Source: JAWKWH01 sp040830725
GTDB taxonomy: Bacteria; Pseudomonadota; Alphaproteobacteria; Rhizobiales; Rhizobiaceae
Assembly: GCA_040830725.1 (NCBI GenBank)
Contig: JBFOMG010000022.1
Coordinates: forward strand, 8,169 to 72,168
Direction: 5' to 3'
DNA: 64,000 nt
The translations under genes and the position numbers were made by a program. Position 1 is the stretch's first letter. Each line of letters begins with the position of its first letter. The notes under the pieces are model-generated. The model did no database searches. It saw nothing but the letters and a program-made list of their open reading frames with translations, and was not told the origin of the DNA. Below are positions 27,754 to 36,964 of this stretch, piece after piece.

Positions 27754-28828
27754 GGCGCAGGCGCATATTGCAGCGATGGCGCCCTATGCGCTGGCAGATA
27801 TGACGCCCCAGGCGGACAGGCCTCTCATTTCATTGGCGCAAAATGAAGGATTTCGGCCACCAAGCCCAATGACACAAAAGCAAGCGGCGGAGGCCTTCGC
27901 CCTTGGCATGCTCTATCCCGATCCTGATTGGACCGGGTTGCGCTGCGCATTGGCCGCGTTGCACAGAATTATGGAACAGGGAATTCTCTGCGGCAACGGT
28001 TCGCTTGAACTGATTGGTGCACTGGCTCGCGTCTACTCCGGTCCTGATCGCGCAGTTCTTGCCCCCAGACATGCGTATCCGTTTTTCCGCACTGCCGCGC
28101 AAATTGCTGACGCCCGCTTTGACACAGCAGAAGAAAACGATCTGACCGTGGACATTGACTCCTTGTTATCTGCGGTGTGCGCCGATACGGGACTTGTCTT
28201 CATCGCCAACCCTGGCAACCCGACGGGAACCCGCATCCCCAAACCGGATCTTGTTCACCTGCGCAGGGAGCTTCGTGATGATATCCTTCTGGTGATCGAC
28301 GAAGCTTACGGTGAATTTGCCGATCATCTTTGTGAACCCTGTTTCGATATGGTGGAAAGCGGCAACACCGCAGTGTTGCGCACCTTTTCGAAGGCCTATT
28401 GCATGGCAGGGTTTCGTGTCGGCTGGGGTCTGTTTCCACCGGTTGTTGCAGCAGAAGTCCGCAAGGTGCTCAATCCGAACAATATCGCGGCGCTATCCCA
28501 AACTGCTGCGTTGGCGGCTTTGAACGATCAATCCTACATGCGCGAGACCTGCGATCTGACCGCGGCTCTCAAAGATCAGGCGGTCAATGAGCTTCGTAAC
28601 GCCGGATACAGGGTGCGACCGAGTTACACGAACTTTGTCCTGATCGAATTTGCCAGTTCGGAGGCAGCGGAAATGGCCGATCAGAGACTGCGCGCAGAAG
28701 GGGTTATCTTGCGGCGGCAATCAGGTGCAGGGTTACCGCATGCGCTGCGGATGACGATAGGTCCGGCGCTTTCCACGAAGAAAGCGCTAGACTATCTGTG
28801 CCGGTGGAAGAGGGGAGCACTATCGTGA
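27746..28828 (+). CDS. PLP-dependent aminotransferase, class I/II (HisC-like)
   Basis: 360 aa from ATG 27746, which overlaps hyuB by 8 bp and has GGAAAG upstream. Fold type I features are in order: LCGNGSLELIGALARVY, FIANPGNPTGT, VIDEAYGEFAD and the Schiff-base lysine K216 in TFSKAYCMAGFRVGWG. The sequence is closest to histidinol-phosphate/threonine-phosphate aminotransferases, but the operon has no other histidine genes, so it probably acts on the amino acid released by HyuAB. Confidence 0.9.
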   Translation: MARAQAHIAAMAPYALADMTPQADRPLISLAQNEGFRPPSPMTQKQAAEAFALGMLYPDPDWTGLRCALAALHRIMEQGILCGNGSLELIGALARVYSGPDRAVLAPRHAYPFFRTAAQIADARFDTAEENDLTVDIDSLLSAVCADTGLVFIANPGNPTGTRIPKPDLVHLRRELRDDILLVIDEAYGEFADHLCEPCFDMVESGNTAVLRTFSKAYCMAGFRVGWGLFPPVVAAEVRKVLNPNNIAALSQTAALAALNDQSYMRETCDLTAALKDQAVNELRNAGYRVRPSYTNFVLIEFASSEAAEMADQRLRAEGVILRRQSGAGLPHALRMTIGPALSTKKALDYLCRWKRGALS

Positions 28829-29607
28829 GTTATTGCCGTGGGCGTACCCGTTTGGGAATTTTGGTGCCGTTTACCAATTCCAACCTCGAACCCGATATGA
28901 CGCTCATGCGCCCCAACGGTGTTTCTCTGCACTTTGCACGTTTGGGCGATTATGATGCCGATGAAGTCCCGGACGAAGACCAAATGCGTGGATTGGGATC
29001 TGCAGATCTGGATGAACCGCTTCGATTGCTAACCGGCATTAAACCGGACGTGGTGATTTATGGTTGCACCTCCGCGACGCTTACCCACGGTCCAGCATTC
29101 GATCGCGCTCTGGCAAACACGATTGCGGAACTGAGCGGTGCGAGTACCGTCACCGCGGCTGGTTCTCTGGTTCACGCGTTGAAAACGCTTGACATCAGGC
29201 GGATTGGATTTGCTTCGCCCTACGTTCCTGCAATCAACAACATGGCGATCGATTTTCTTGCGAAGACTGGTGTGGAGACCGTAGCCCGCTCAGAAGTGAA
29301 TGAAACGCTGGACAATGCTGGTCAGGGAGCGCTTACGCCCGAAGCTGTGTTCGAGCTTGCAATAAAAGCAGATCATCCCGACGCCGAGGCGCTGGTCCTC
29401 TCCTGCACCGATATGCGCAGCGTTGAAGTGATTTCCAGCATTGAGGAAGAAACCGGTAAACCGGTCATATCATCCAACCAGGCGATGATGTTCCAGGCGT
29501 TGGAAGCAACCGCAATTGGTGATCCCATCTCCGGCTATGGCCGACTACTCGAAAATGTCGACCGGCGCGATTCTGGTTCTGCAGAAACCGGTGGGGACGG
29601 TCCATGA
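28825..29607 (+). CDS. Asp/Glu racemase superfamily enzyme (maleate isomerase/AMDase-like)
   Basis: 260 aa from GTG, start and stop overlapping in GTGA with GAGGGGAGC upstream. LGILVPFTNSNLEPDMTLMR and VSLHFARLGDY match the maleate cis-trans isomerase/arylmalonate decarboxylase branch. The two catalytic cysteines are present: C81 in YGCTSAT and C194 in LSCTDMRS. Family reactions are racemisation, cis-trans isomerisation or decarboxylation next to a carboxylate. Hydantoin racemases belong to the same superfamily, so racemisation of the operon's substrate is possible but unproven. Confidence 0.85.
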   Translation: MSYCRGRTRLGILVPFTNSNLEPDMTLMRPNGVSLHFARLGDYDADEVPDEDQMRGLGSADLDEPLRLLTGIKPDVVIYGCTSATLTHGPAFDRALANTIAELSGASTVTAAGSLVHALKTLDIRRIGFASPYVPAINNMAIDFLAKTGVETVARSEVNETLDNAGQGALTPEAVFELAIKADHPDAEALVLSCTDMRSVEVISSIEEETGKPVISSNQAMMFQALEATAIGDPISGYGRLLENVDRRDSGSAETGGDGP

Positions 29608-30572
29608 CAACGACACCGAAAATTGTCATTCATAATGACCGCACCAGCGCGTTTGCCGCGATGCTCAGTAGCGCATTTACCGGTGCAGATTTTTGCGAAT
29701 GTAACACCTACGAGGATTTGCCTGGCCTGATCGAGAGCTATCGCCCCGAGATCGTCTACACCGTCCGTTTTTCCGGCACTCCGGGCTTTCCAAGAGCGGC
29801 GCTGTTCGGACCCGAGGGTCCGAGATGGATCGCAAATGGTGGCGCCGGTACCGATCACTTCGGTATTTGGGATAAGGATAGGGTTACAGTCACAAATGCC
29901 GCAGGCGTGGCCGCCGAGATGATGGCGGAGTACGTCATCGGCGGATTTCTGCACTTCACTCTCGATGTGCCCGGCCTTGAAGCTGATAAGGGTCGCAAGA
30001 TTTGGCAAACGCGACAGATGCAGCCCTTGAAGGGCAGTACATTGCTGATCGTCGGATTGGGTCATACAGGCCGCGCTCTGGCGGCGCGTGCCAAGTCGTT
30101 CGGCATGCAAGTAATCGGAACTCGCTCCACTCCAAGACCGATGGACGATGTGGACAAGATTGGCTCGCCTGACGACTTACCAGGTCTTCTGCCGTTGGCG
30201 GATTTCATCGCAGTTTGCGCTCCCCTGACCCGGCAAACGCGCGGACTGCTGGGCGAAAGCGAGTTCACGCAAGTCAAACCGGGCGTGATATTGGCCGATG
30301 TTTCCAGGGGAGGTGTTGTCGATCAGCAGGCGTTGCTCAAAGCGGTTGAAAGCGGGCACGTAAAGGCGGCGGTGTTGGATGTTTTCGAAACCGAACCCCT
30401 GCCGTCTGACAGTTTTTTTTGGGAGCAGGACAATGTGCTGATTTCTCCCCATTGTTCTTCTGTTTTTGACGGCTGGGAGGAGGCATCGTTCGACATTTTT
30501 CTGGCAAATCTAAATCGCTGGATTGTTGGCGAACCGCTCGTCAATGTCGTCAATCCGCAGAGAGGGTACTAG
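29604..30572 (+). CDS. D-isomer-specific 2-hydroxyacid dehydrogenase family protein
   Basis: 322 aa, ATGA overlap with the racemase-like gene. The NAD-binding Rossmann motif is VGLGHTGRALAARAKSFGMQ. The catalytic residues are visible: Arg in ADVSRGGVVDQQALL, Glu in DVFETEPLP, His in ISPHCSS. It probably reduces a 2-oxo acid, such as an aminotransferase product, to the hydroxy acid, or the reverse. It closes the plus-strand operon and converges with the aldehyde dehydrogenase gene. Confidence 0.9.
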   Translation: MTTTPKIVIHNDRTSAFAAMLSSAFTGADFCECNTYEDLPGLIESYRPEIVYTVRFSGTPGFPRAALFGPEGPRWIANGGAGTDHFGIWDKDRVTVTNAAGVAAEMMAEYVIGGFLHFTLDVPGLEADKGRKIWQTRQMQPLKGSTLLIVGLGHTGRALAARAKSFGMQVIGTRSTPRPMDDVDKIGSPDDLPGLLPLADFIAVCAPLTRQTRGLLGESEFTQVKPGVILADVSRGGVVDQQALLKAVESGHVKAAVLDVFETEPLPSDSFFWEQDNVLISPHCSSVFDGWEEASFDIFLANLNRWIVGEPLVNVVNPQRGY

Positions 30573-30609
30573 AATTAGCCCGATGTGAATCCAAATCGAA
30601 TTATTGGAT

Positions 30610-32061
30610 CTAGTTAGCGAGGCGCTTCACCCGAATTTTCAGAAGTTTTGGCTCGAGATAGGCGTCGAGCCCTTCCGGTCCAAGCTCGCGGCCGATGCCA
30701 CTCATCTTCCACCCTCCGAAGGGAGCCTGCAGTTCGCTGACGTCGTTTACATTTATGCCAATACCGCCGAACTCCAAATGGTCAGCGACAGCCCACATTT
30801 GCTCGAGGTCTGATCCATAGAGGTACGCCGCGAGACCATATTCGAGGCTGTTGGCCATCGTGATCATCTGGTCAATGGAGCTGAATGGCGCCATTGCTGC
30901 CAGCGGTCCGTAGGTCTCACTCTTCATTGGTAGGCAGTCTGGTGGCGCGTTGTCGATTATGGTTGGCCGATAGAAATAGCCACTGTCGAATGCCTTGGCG
31001 TCTGGACGATGACCACCGGCCAGCAACCGCCCGCCCTTGGCAAGCGCATCTTTCTTGTGCTGATCGACCCGCTCAATCACTGATTCATTCAACACCGGTC
31101 CATACTCAACTCCGGGATCAATTCCGTTTCCGAGCTTGGTCTGATTGGCAAGCTCGGACAGGATTTCAGCAAATTCGCTGTGGACCGCGCTGTCGACAAG
31201 GATACGGTTCACGGTGATGCAAATCTGGCCCATGTTGGAAAAGGCGCGTCTGTGGGCGGCTTTGGCAGCCTCTTCAAGGTTTGCATCGGCCATGACAATC
31301 AGCGGCGCGTTTCCGCCAAGCTCAAGACAGATTTTTTTCAAGTTTCCGGCAGCGTTTCGCATGATGTCCTGGCCGGCGGGAATCGACGCCGTTGCGGAGA
31401 TGATCCTCACCCGCGGATGGGACGCGAGCGCTCTACCAGCCACCGGTCCGTGCCCGGGCAAGTCTGCGAGCGCGCCATCGGGCAGACCGGCTTCATGAAG
31501 ACAGTCGACCAGCATGGCGATGGCAAGAGGTGTCTCCGGTGGCGATTTGACGATCAAAGGGCAACCCGCCGCCAGCGCCGGGCCGGCCTTCCAGCAGTAC
31601 AGATCAACGGGGTAGTTCCAAGGCACTATTGCCGCGGCCACGCCCACCGGGTGGCGGGAGACAATATTCTTGACATGCGGATTTGTCGACGGCCGCAGAT
31701 CGCCGCCAATTCGTACCGCCTCCCCGGCATAGTATCGCAAGACCTTGGCACCAAAGAGAATTTCCTTTCGGTTGTCCGCAACCGGTTTGCCCTGCTCCCG
31801 TGTTAAAAGGACGGCCATCTCTTCAGCGCGGGTTTCGACCATCTCAGCCGCCCGGCCGAGAATTTCTGCTCGCTGTTCCGCGCCCAGATCCGCCAGCGCG
31901 GGTACCGCGGCCTCGGCTGTTTCAACAGCCTTGTCGACCGTCGATTCATCTGCAAGCAATGTTGAGCCCACACGTTCTCCGGTCGCAGGGTCTTTGATAC
32001 TGAAGCGCTCCAAGCCGTTCAGTTCCTGCCAGCACCCGCCTATGAAAATACCGCGATCCAA
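30610..32061 (-). CDS. NAD(P)-dependent aldehyde dehydrogenase
   Basis: 483 aa, complete. VVPWNYPVDLYCWKAGPAL, the catalytic Glu in KICLELGGNAPL and the catalytic Cys in GQICITVNRILVDS are all present; the end has APFGGWKMSGIGRE. It resembles succinate-semialdehyde/glycolaldehyde-type dehydrogenases. The start is TTG, 9 nt after AGGAG. It is the last gene of the GntR-headed operon, so it may oxidise an aldehyde made from the sugar part of the imported compound. Confidence 0.92.
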   Translation of the reverse strand: MDRGIFIGGCWQELNGLERFSIKDPATGERVGSTLLADESTVDKAVETAEAAVPALADLGAEQRAEILGRAAEMVETRAEEMAVLLTREQGKPVADNRKEILFGAKVLRYYAGEAVRIGGDLRPSTNPHVKNIVSRHPVGVAAAIVPWNYPVDLYCWKAGPALAAGCPLIVKSPPETPLAIAMLVDCLHEAGLPDGALADLPGHGPVAGRALASHPRVRIISATASIPAGQDIMRNAAGNLKKICLELGGNAPLIVMADANLEEAAKAAHRRAFSNMGQICITVNRILVDSAVHSEFAEILSELANQTKLGNGIDPGVEYGPVLNESVIERVDQHKKDALAKGGRLLAGGHRPDAKAFDSGYFYRPTIIDNAPPDCLPMKSETYGPLAAMAPFSSIDQMITMANSLEYGLAAYLYGSDLEQMWAVADHLEFGGIGINVNDVSELQAPFGGWKMSGIGRELGPEGLDAYLEPKLLKIRVKRLAN

Positions 32062-32077
32062 ATGTCGTTTCTCCTGT

Positions 32078-32845
32078 TCAACGCATTTTTAATCGGCGCC
32101 AAAGCTCGGCGTAGTTTCTGTCGTTGATGCGATTTGCTTCCGCCTTTTCAGCGGTGTTCGGACTGACCATGACAAATGGCTCTTGTCCACGCTCAACCAT
32201 GATTTCTGCAGTCGCCGCATTGATCGCCTGACCGACGGCAATGGCGATAGATGTGGATGTTGCGCCTACCCGGTAAGCAAGGCCCTCAATGTCGATGCCG
32301 GCATCTCCCTTCGGTACGCCTGTGTCGATCACTACGTCGGCCAGTTCAAACAATCTTTTGCCGCATGAATGACGTGAAGGTGTCGAGGAAGAATGCGGAA
32401 TCGATGTAACGCCAATCAGCTTCATGCCGCGCGATTTGGCACCGACGGCGATATCGAGGGTGACGGCGTTCAATCCGGAATGGGAAAAAATCAGCATTGC
32501 GTCACCAGGATCCAGTTGATGTGACGAAAGAATCGCCTCACCGTAGCCTTCCTGTCCGTGAATGAACCTGTATTGCCGTGCGCCGCCATCGCCGAGCACG
32601 CGGTGAAACGAAATCATTGTGCTTTCGACGATTGGCCTGAACCCGGTCACCGTTCCGGTACGCGGGAACATTTCCATGGCGGCAAACGAGCCGTGACCGG
32701 TGCCGAACGTGAAAACCAGCTTTTCGGCCATGATTGCATCCGCGCAAATTTCTGCCGCGGCGCGAATGGCGTTGGTCTGGGTTTCAGATACGATTCGCAG
32801 GCGTTCGATTACAGTGTCAAAATATCGGGTGCTGATATCACTCAT
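32078..32845 (-). CDS. SIS (sugar isomerase) domain protein
   Basis: 255 aa from ATG 32845. The SIS phosphosugar-binding signatures are KLVFTFGTGHGSFAAMEMFP and, in the second half, DAMLIFSHSGLNAVTLDIAV with GMKLIGVTSIPHSS. It has the length of one SIS domain with an N-terminal helix, like the UPF0309 group. It should bind and isomerise a phosphosugar. Its place between a nucleoside phosphorylase, a PfkB kinase and an aldehyde dehydrogenase supports handling of a pentose phosphate. Confidence 0.88.
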   Translation of the reverse strand: MSDISTRYFDTVIERLRIVSETQTNAIRAAAEICADAIMAEKLVFTFGTGHGSFAAMEMFPRTGTVTGFRPIVESTMISFHRVLGDGGARQYRFIHGQEGYGEAILSSHQLDPGDAMLIFSHSGLNAVTLDIAVGAKSRGMKLIGVTSIPHSSSTPSRHSCGKRLFELADVVIDTGVPKGDAGIDIEGLAYRVGATSTSIAIAVGQAINAATAEIMVERGQEPFVMVSPNTAEKAEANRINDRNYAELWRRLKMR

Positions 32846-32882
32846 TTCTCGATCCAATCGTCATTCGCGCCGGCATTCTGGG

Positions 32883-33620
32883 TCATTCCAGTGACGCAAG
32901 CCCGTCAAGCGCGATTTTGAACAGGTGTTTCTCTCCGGTTGAAAGCAGGTCGGCTGCCAGTTTTTCCTGACTGAGTGCATCCACGGTGCCAAGGCAAAGC
33001 GTGGCACAGGCAACATTGAGCGCGGACGCCGCGGCAAGCAGAGCAGACGTCTCCATATCAACCGCCAGCACTTGCTTTTCGGCCAGCATCCTACGGTTTT
33101 CCGCTGCCCGCTCCTGTCCTTGTTCATCAATGCCGAACATGTCGCGGTAGAAAGCGTCAAAAGTTGCATAGCACCCCAACCGGGCGCCAAATCCTGTATT
33201 GCTTGCTGCTCTCTGCAGAGAAGAAGTGAGTTTGGTATCAGCGGCAAACGGACCGCTATTCCCGGCGTAGGCGGGGGACGTTCCCTCAAAGCCAATGGCG
33301 GTCTCACTGATCAGGTAATCTCCGCCAACTGCCGGAGGAAAATACATCGCTGTGCCGATCCTCAGAAACCGGCTGATTCCGAGATCAGCCAGTTCATGCA
33401 AAACAATGGTCGCTATCGGTGCGCCCATGCCAAATGCAGCCAGCGTGACCCTGCGGCCATTGTATGTCCCGGTTGCGGATTTGAGACCTCGCGAAACAGG
33501 ATGAAAAACCGGATCGGTGAGCATTTGCGAGAGGCGGTTCACCCGGTCCGGATCCCCGATCAAAATGGCCCGGTCACCGATGTCTTCTTCCGTGAGGCCC
33601 AGATACCAAGCCTTCTTCAT
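32883..33620 (-). CDS. Nucleoside phosphorylase (PNP/UDP family)
   Basis: 245 aa, a class I nucleoside phosphorylase of uridine-phosphorylase type. DRAILIGDPDRVNRLSQ is the phosphate-binding Gly-Asp-Pro-x-Arg motif; GAPIATIVLHELADLGISRF and AVDMETSALLAAASALNV (Met-Glu ribose contact) follow. It splits a nucleoside with phosphate into base and pentose 1-phosphate. ATGA overlap with the pfkB-type gene downstream. The base specificity is not readable. Confidence 0.9.
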   Translation of the reverse strand: MKKAWYLGLTEEDIGDRAILIGDPDRVNRLSQMLTDPVFHPVSRGLKSATGTYNGRRVTLAAFGMGAPIATIVLHELADLGISRFLRIGTAMYFPPAVGGDYLISETAIGFEGTSPAYAGNSGPFAADTKLTSSLQRAASNTGFGARLGCYATFDAFYRDMFGIDEQGQERAAENRRMLAEKQVLAVDMETSALLAAASALNVACATLCLGTVDALSQEKLAADLLSTGEKHLFKIALDGLASLE

Positions 33621-34459
33621 TGTATTTCCTTTGCCGAACGCGTCTGAAGCAGGAGTTTTACAGTTTCCAATCCTCTTTGCGCTGCTTTGGCCGGATCTGA
33701 TATTCCCGCCATTTCCGCAGCGATATAGCCGCCCGCGAATGTGTCACCGGCGCCGGTCGTATCCCTGACCGTGATAGGTTCCACACCGATCGTCTCTTGC
33801 AGGTTGCCCTTGGTGATGGTGACCCCTTTGCTGCCCTGCGTCTCGACGATGGTGACATGCTCCGGGGTCTCACCGACCATTCCTCGTTCGGAGCGGCTGC
33901 AAAATATCACATCGGCCTGCGCCGACAGCGAAGTCCGGATTTCGCGCGTAAAACAATGCGCATCATTTTTGCAGATCCAATAAAGACGCGCGGACGGCGA
34001 GCGCGAGGCAAGAACTGCCTCCATCAGGTGCGGTGGTCCGACCGTGATACACAGATGGCTTGCTGCACCGATAACTTGCTTCTGTTTCGCGGTCAGATTC
34101 TCTTCTCCGGAGAAAGCGGGATCAAACAGACAGGCACAAGTGCCATCCTGCTGATAGGCAAGAATGGCCATCGGTGAATTTTGCCCGATCCGAGCGACAC
34201 CATCTGTGCGGATCTTGGATTTCGCCAGACTGTCCAGGTAAATTCTTGCGTGATTGTCGTTACCTAACCAGGTGACGGGGAGAGCGTCTTGTCCTTGCGC
34301 GGAGACAGCCATTGCAACATAGGCCGGACAGCCACCGATGCGCGGCCAGTCATCATTGTCACGGGAATCAATGAGAGTGGTATGATCGCCCTCAATTTGG
34401 CCTGACAGGCCAAATGCGTAGTCAACGCTGGCATATCCCGTAACTGCCAGTGACGTCAT
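33617..34459 (-). CDS. PfkB-family carbohydrate/nucleoside kinase
   Basis: 280 aa. The C-terminal PfkB signature RDTTGAGDTFAGGYIA holds the catalytic Asp near residue 236. Near the N-terminus DNDDWPRIGGCPAYVAMAVS is the substrate-side glycine motif, shifted from the usual GGxxxN. It phosphorylates a sugar or nucleoside with ATP. It overlaps both neighbours by 4 bp, so its product enters the same pathway as the phosphorylase. Confidence 0.9.
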   Translation of the reverse strand: MTSLAVTGYASVDYAFGLSGQIEGDHTTLIDSRDNDDWPRIGGCPAYVAMAVSAQGQDALPVTWLGNDNHARIYLDSLAKSKIRTDGVARIGQNSPMAILAYQQDGTCACLFDPAFSGEENLTAKQKQVIGAASHLCITVGPPHLMEAVLASRSPSARLYWICKNDAHCFTREIRTSLSAQADVIFCSRSERGMVGETPEHVTIVETQGSKGVTITKGNLQETIGVEPITVRDTTGAGDTFAGGYIAAEMAGISDPAKAAQRGLETVKLLLQTRSAKEIQ

Positions 34460-35010
34460 GCGAGAAGGGCTCCTGCTTCCTCAGTCGTGACAAGGCTGCC
34501 GAGATAACGTTCAATATCCTCCAGCGACGCCGAAGCCAGATGCTGTCGGTTGGAGTTGGTCGCATCTTTCACGACGATAACTTCGAACCCGTTGGCAAAC
34601 GCGTCCTGTGCTGTGGCGCGAACACAAACGTTGGTTTTCACGCCGCAGATGACGACGCGACTTACGTTCTGTTCGCGCAAAAAAAGGGCCAGCTCAGTCG
34701 CAAAGAAGGCGCTGAACCGGCGTTTGACGATCTCGATCTCGCTTGTGCCATTGCCCGGGCCGAACCCTTCGAAGTACTCGGCGTGAAACCCACCCGTGAC
34801 ACAGTGGCGCGGCAACCGCTTGTCCTCGAAATCATCAAATCCCTCGCGATGCCGGTCTGCGACGTGAACCAATATTGCTTCAGCTTCGCGGGCTTGCGTG
34901 ATCAATGCCAAGCAGTTGCCAATGACCTTGTCGGAGTCCGGATAGTAGTTTTCACCATCCGGGTGCAGGAAGGAATTCTGCATGTCGATGACGATCAATG
35001 CGGTTTTCAA
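34456..35010 (-). CDS. Isochorismatase-family cysteine hydrolase
   Basis: 184 aa with the complete Asp-Lys-Cys triad: D9 in IVIDMQNSF, K96 in EIVKRRFSAF and C129 in GVKTNVCVRAT. The cis-peptide region precedes the Cys. The family includes nicotinamidase, N-carbamoylsarcosine amidase and ureidoacrylate hydrolase, i.e. amide or carbamoyl cleavage. In this block a carbamoyl hydrolase would fit both base degradation and hydantoin breakdown; which applies is open. ATGA overlaps with both flanking genes. Confidence 0.9.
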   Translation of the reverse strand: MKTALIVIDMQNSFLHPDGENYYPDSDKVIGNCLALITQAREAEAILVHVADRHREGFDDFEDKRLPRHCVTGGFHAEYFEGFGPGNGTSEIEIVKRRFSAFFATELALFLREQNVSRVVICGVKTNVCVRATAQDAFANGFEVIVVKDATNSNRQHLASASLEDIERYLGSLVTTEEAGALLA

Positions 35011-35906
35011 CTTGCCGCCTCCTTTGCTTTCATGCGCCGCCAGCCTGCGAAGCAGAGCGCAACCAAAACCATCAGATACGGAATCGTGCCGATCAATTTG
35101 GGTGGCAGGCCAGCGGTTTGCATCCTGATCTGCGTAGCGTCCAGCAGACCAAACAACAGGCAGACCAATGCGGTCGCGACAGGTTTGTCGCGACCAAAAT
35201 AGAATGCTGCCAACGCGATGAATCCGCGCCCGGCAGTAAGCCCCTCATTGAACAAGCCAATTGAAGCGAGCGCCAGATGCGCGCCGCCGAGGCCAGAGTA
35301 AAATCCGGCAAATGCGGTCGAAGCGTCCTGGACAGACTTTTCGGCAACTCCCATGGCGCGGGCGACCTGCGGGGCATTTCCGGTCGCGCGCAATCTCAAT
35401 CCGGCGCGCGTATTGGCCAACAAGAATGGCAGTGCAAATACCGATACCCAGGCAAAAACCGTCAATGGTTCAAGCTCTGAGAGCGCCAATCCAACGACTG
35501 GAATGTTAGCGGTCCATTCCGGCAGGAAACGGGGCAGCAGGACCACATCGGCAAGACGCAGGGTTCCGCTGGAATCATAAAACCAGTTCAGAATGAAACC
35601 AAGAACACCGGCGACAAACACATTCAGGCCCAGGCCGGCGACGATCATGTTTGCACCTGCCCGGGTAATGACCAGGGAGAACAGATATCCGATCGCTGCC
35701 CCACCAATCGCCGCTACGAGAATTGCCAAGAACCAGCTTCCTGTTGCTGCCGAAACGATCACGGCAATGAATGCTCCGGCCAGCATCTTTGCGTCCAAAG
35801 CAATATTGACGATCCCACCCTGGCGATTGATCAGGCCCCCCATTGCCGCCAACAGGATCGGTGTGGTGAGCGTGATTGAGGCGGCGATGATCTGCTCAAC
35901 AATCAT
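35007..35906 (-). CDS. BMP-type ABC transporter permease (second subunit)
   Basis: 299 aa with eight to nine hydrophobic helices, of the BPD_transp_2 class used by nucleoside importers (YufQ/NupQ type). LLAAMGGLINRQGGIVNIAL near the N-terminus and GRGFIALAAFYFGRDKPVA near the end are the conserved loops of this branch. It works with the preceding permease, the double ATPase and the BMP-like binding protein. Overlaps both neighbours by 4 bp. Confidence 0.92.
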   Translation of the reverse strand: MIVEQIIAASITLTTPILLAAMGGLINRQGGIVNIALDAKMLAGAFIAVIVSAATGSWFLAILVAAIGGAAIGYLFSLVITRAGANMIVAGLGLNVFVAGVLGFILNWFYDSSGTLRLADVVLLPRFLPEWTANIPVVGLALSELEPLTVFAWVSVFALPFLLANTRAGLRLRATGNAPQVARAMGVAEKSVQDASTAFAGFYSGLGGAHLALASIGLFNEGLTAGRGFIALAAFYFGRDKPVATALVCLLFGLLDATQIRMQTAGLPPKLIGTIPYLMVLVALCFAGWRRMKAKEAAS

Positions 35907-36964
35907 GGGCGCCTCCGCCGCAACAGGCTGAGCCTGCCAAGCTCGACTACCGCGAAAATCATCACGGTGCCTTCGATGATGTTTACGATGTCGAGGGGGA
36001 TGTCCGAGAACAGTTGCACCGTCGTGCCGGCCGAAGCGAGTGCACCAAACAGGATGGCACCCAGCAGAATGCCTATCTCGTTGTTGCGTCCGAGCAACGC
36101 AACCGCCATGCCCGTAAATCCGTATCCCGGTGAAAATCCATCCGCAAATCGGTGCAATTGCCCCAGCGCGTGCGATGCCCCGCCCAGACCCGACACGATA
36201 CCGGAAATGACCATCACCAGGATGATTGTCGATGGAATTGAAATGCCGACTGCTTGCGAGAAGCGTTGATTGAAACCGACAAGAGCCCCCTCAAATCCAG
36301 AAGGTGTGCGTCGGGCCCAGAACCCGTAGGCAATGACAACTACCAGACCGACAAGAAATCCTGCATGCAGAGTGGAGGGAGGCAGCAGGCGCGGGAGTTG
36401 TGCGGCATCATGCACCAGTGGTGTCACGTTGTTGCCCGAGATTTCCGAAAGAAGCGGGCCGTTGACAAGATAGCCGGTGATACCGAAGGCAACGAAGTTC
36501 AGCATGAGCGTCGAAACAACTTCGTCGACTTCATAGTGGGCGAGAAGGTAGCCGGGAACGAACAGCCATGCTGCGGAAACTGCCGCTGCGAATATGAATG
36601 CAAGCGGGATCAGCGAGTAACCAAAGCTGGCTGGCAATGTGAACCCGACAAAGGCACCACAAAGGCCACCAATCACGAATGCGCCTTCCACGCCGACGTT
36701 GAATGCACCGGAGCGAAAACAGATTGCAGTTGCAACACCGGTGAAGAGAAGAGGGGTCGCGGCGGAAAGAGTTGCAGCGATTCTTCTTTCTGTACCGAAG
36801 GATTCTGCCACCATGAGTGCGAATACATCAATCGGGTTTTCGCCGATGACCAGCAAAATGAGGGAGGCGACAACAAGCGCGACGGCAAAGGGAAATGCCA
36901 ATCCGATACTGCGCTCCAGCAAGGCGGAAAATGCGACACCCCGATCCTGCCTCGCTTCAAGCAT
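35903..36964 (-). CDS. BMP-type ABC transporter permease (first subunit)
   Basis: 353 aa from ATG 36964, which overlaps the ATPase stop in ATGCTTGA. It has about ten helices, with the branch-specific loop TGVATAICFRSGAFNVGVEG and later GYGFTGMAVALLGRNNEIGI. It is the YufP/NupP-type partner of the downstream permease, forming the heterodimeric channel of a nucleoside importer in the inner membrane. Confidence 0.92.
   Translation of the reverse strand: MLEARQDRGVAFSALLERSIGLAFPFAVALVVASLILLVIGENPIDVFALMVAESFGTERRIAATLSAATPLLFTGVATAICFRSGAFNVGVEGAFVIGGLCGAFVGFTLPASFGYSLIPLAFIFAAAVSAAWLFVPGYLLAHYEVDEVVSTLMLNFVAFGITGYLVNGPLLSEISGNNVTPLVHDAAQLPRLLPPSTLHAGFLVGLVVVIAYGFWARRTPSGFEGALVGFNQRFSQAVGISIPSTIILVMVISGIVSGLGGASHALGQLHRFADGFSPGYGFTGMAVALLGRNNEIGILLGAILFGALASAGTTVQLFSDIPLDIVNIIEGTVMIFAVVELGRLSLLRRRRP

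Noticed and set aside
30588..30610. ATCCAA/TTGGAT hairpin between the hydroxyacid dehydrogenase and aldehyde dehydrogenase stops
   Set aside because: Only a 6-bp, AT-rich stem with a long loop and no T-tract; too weak to call a terminator.
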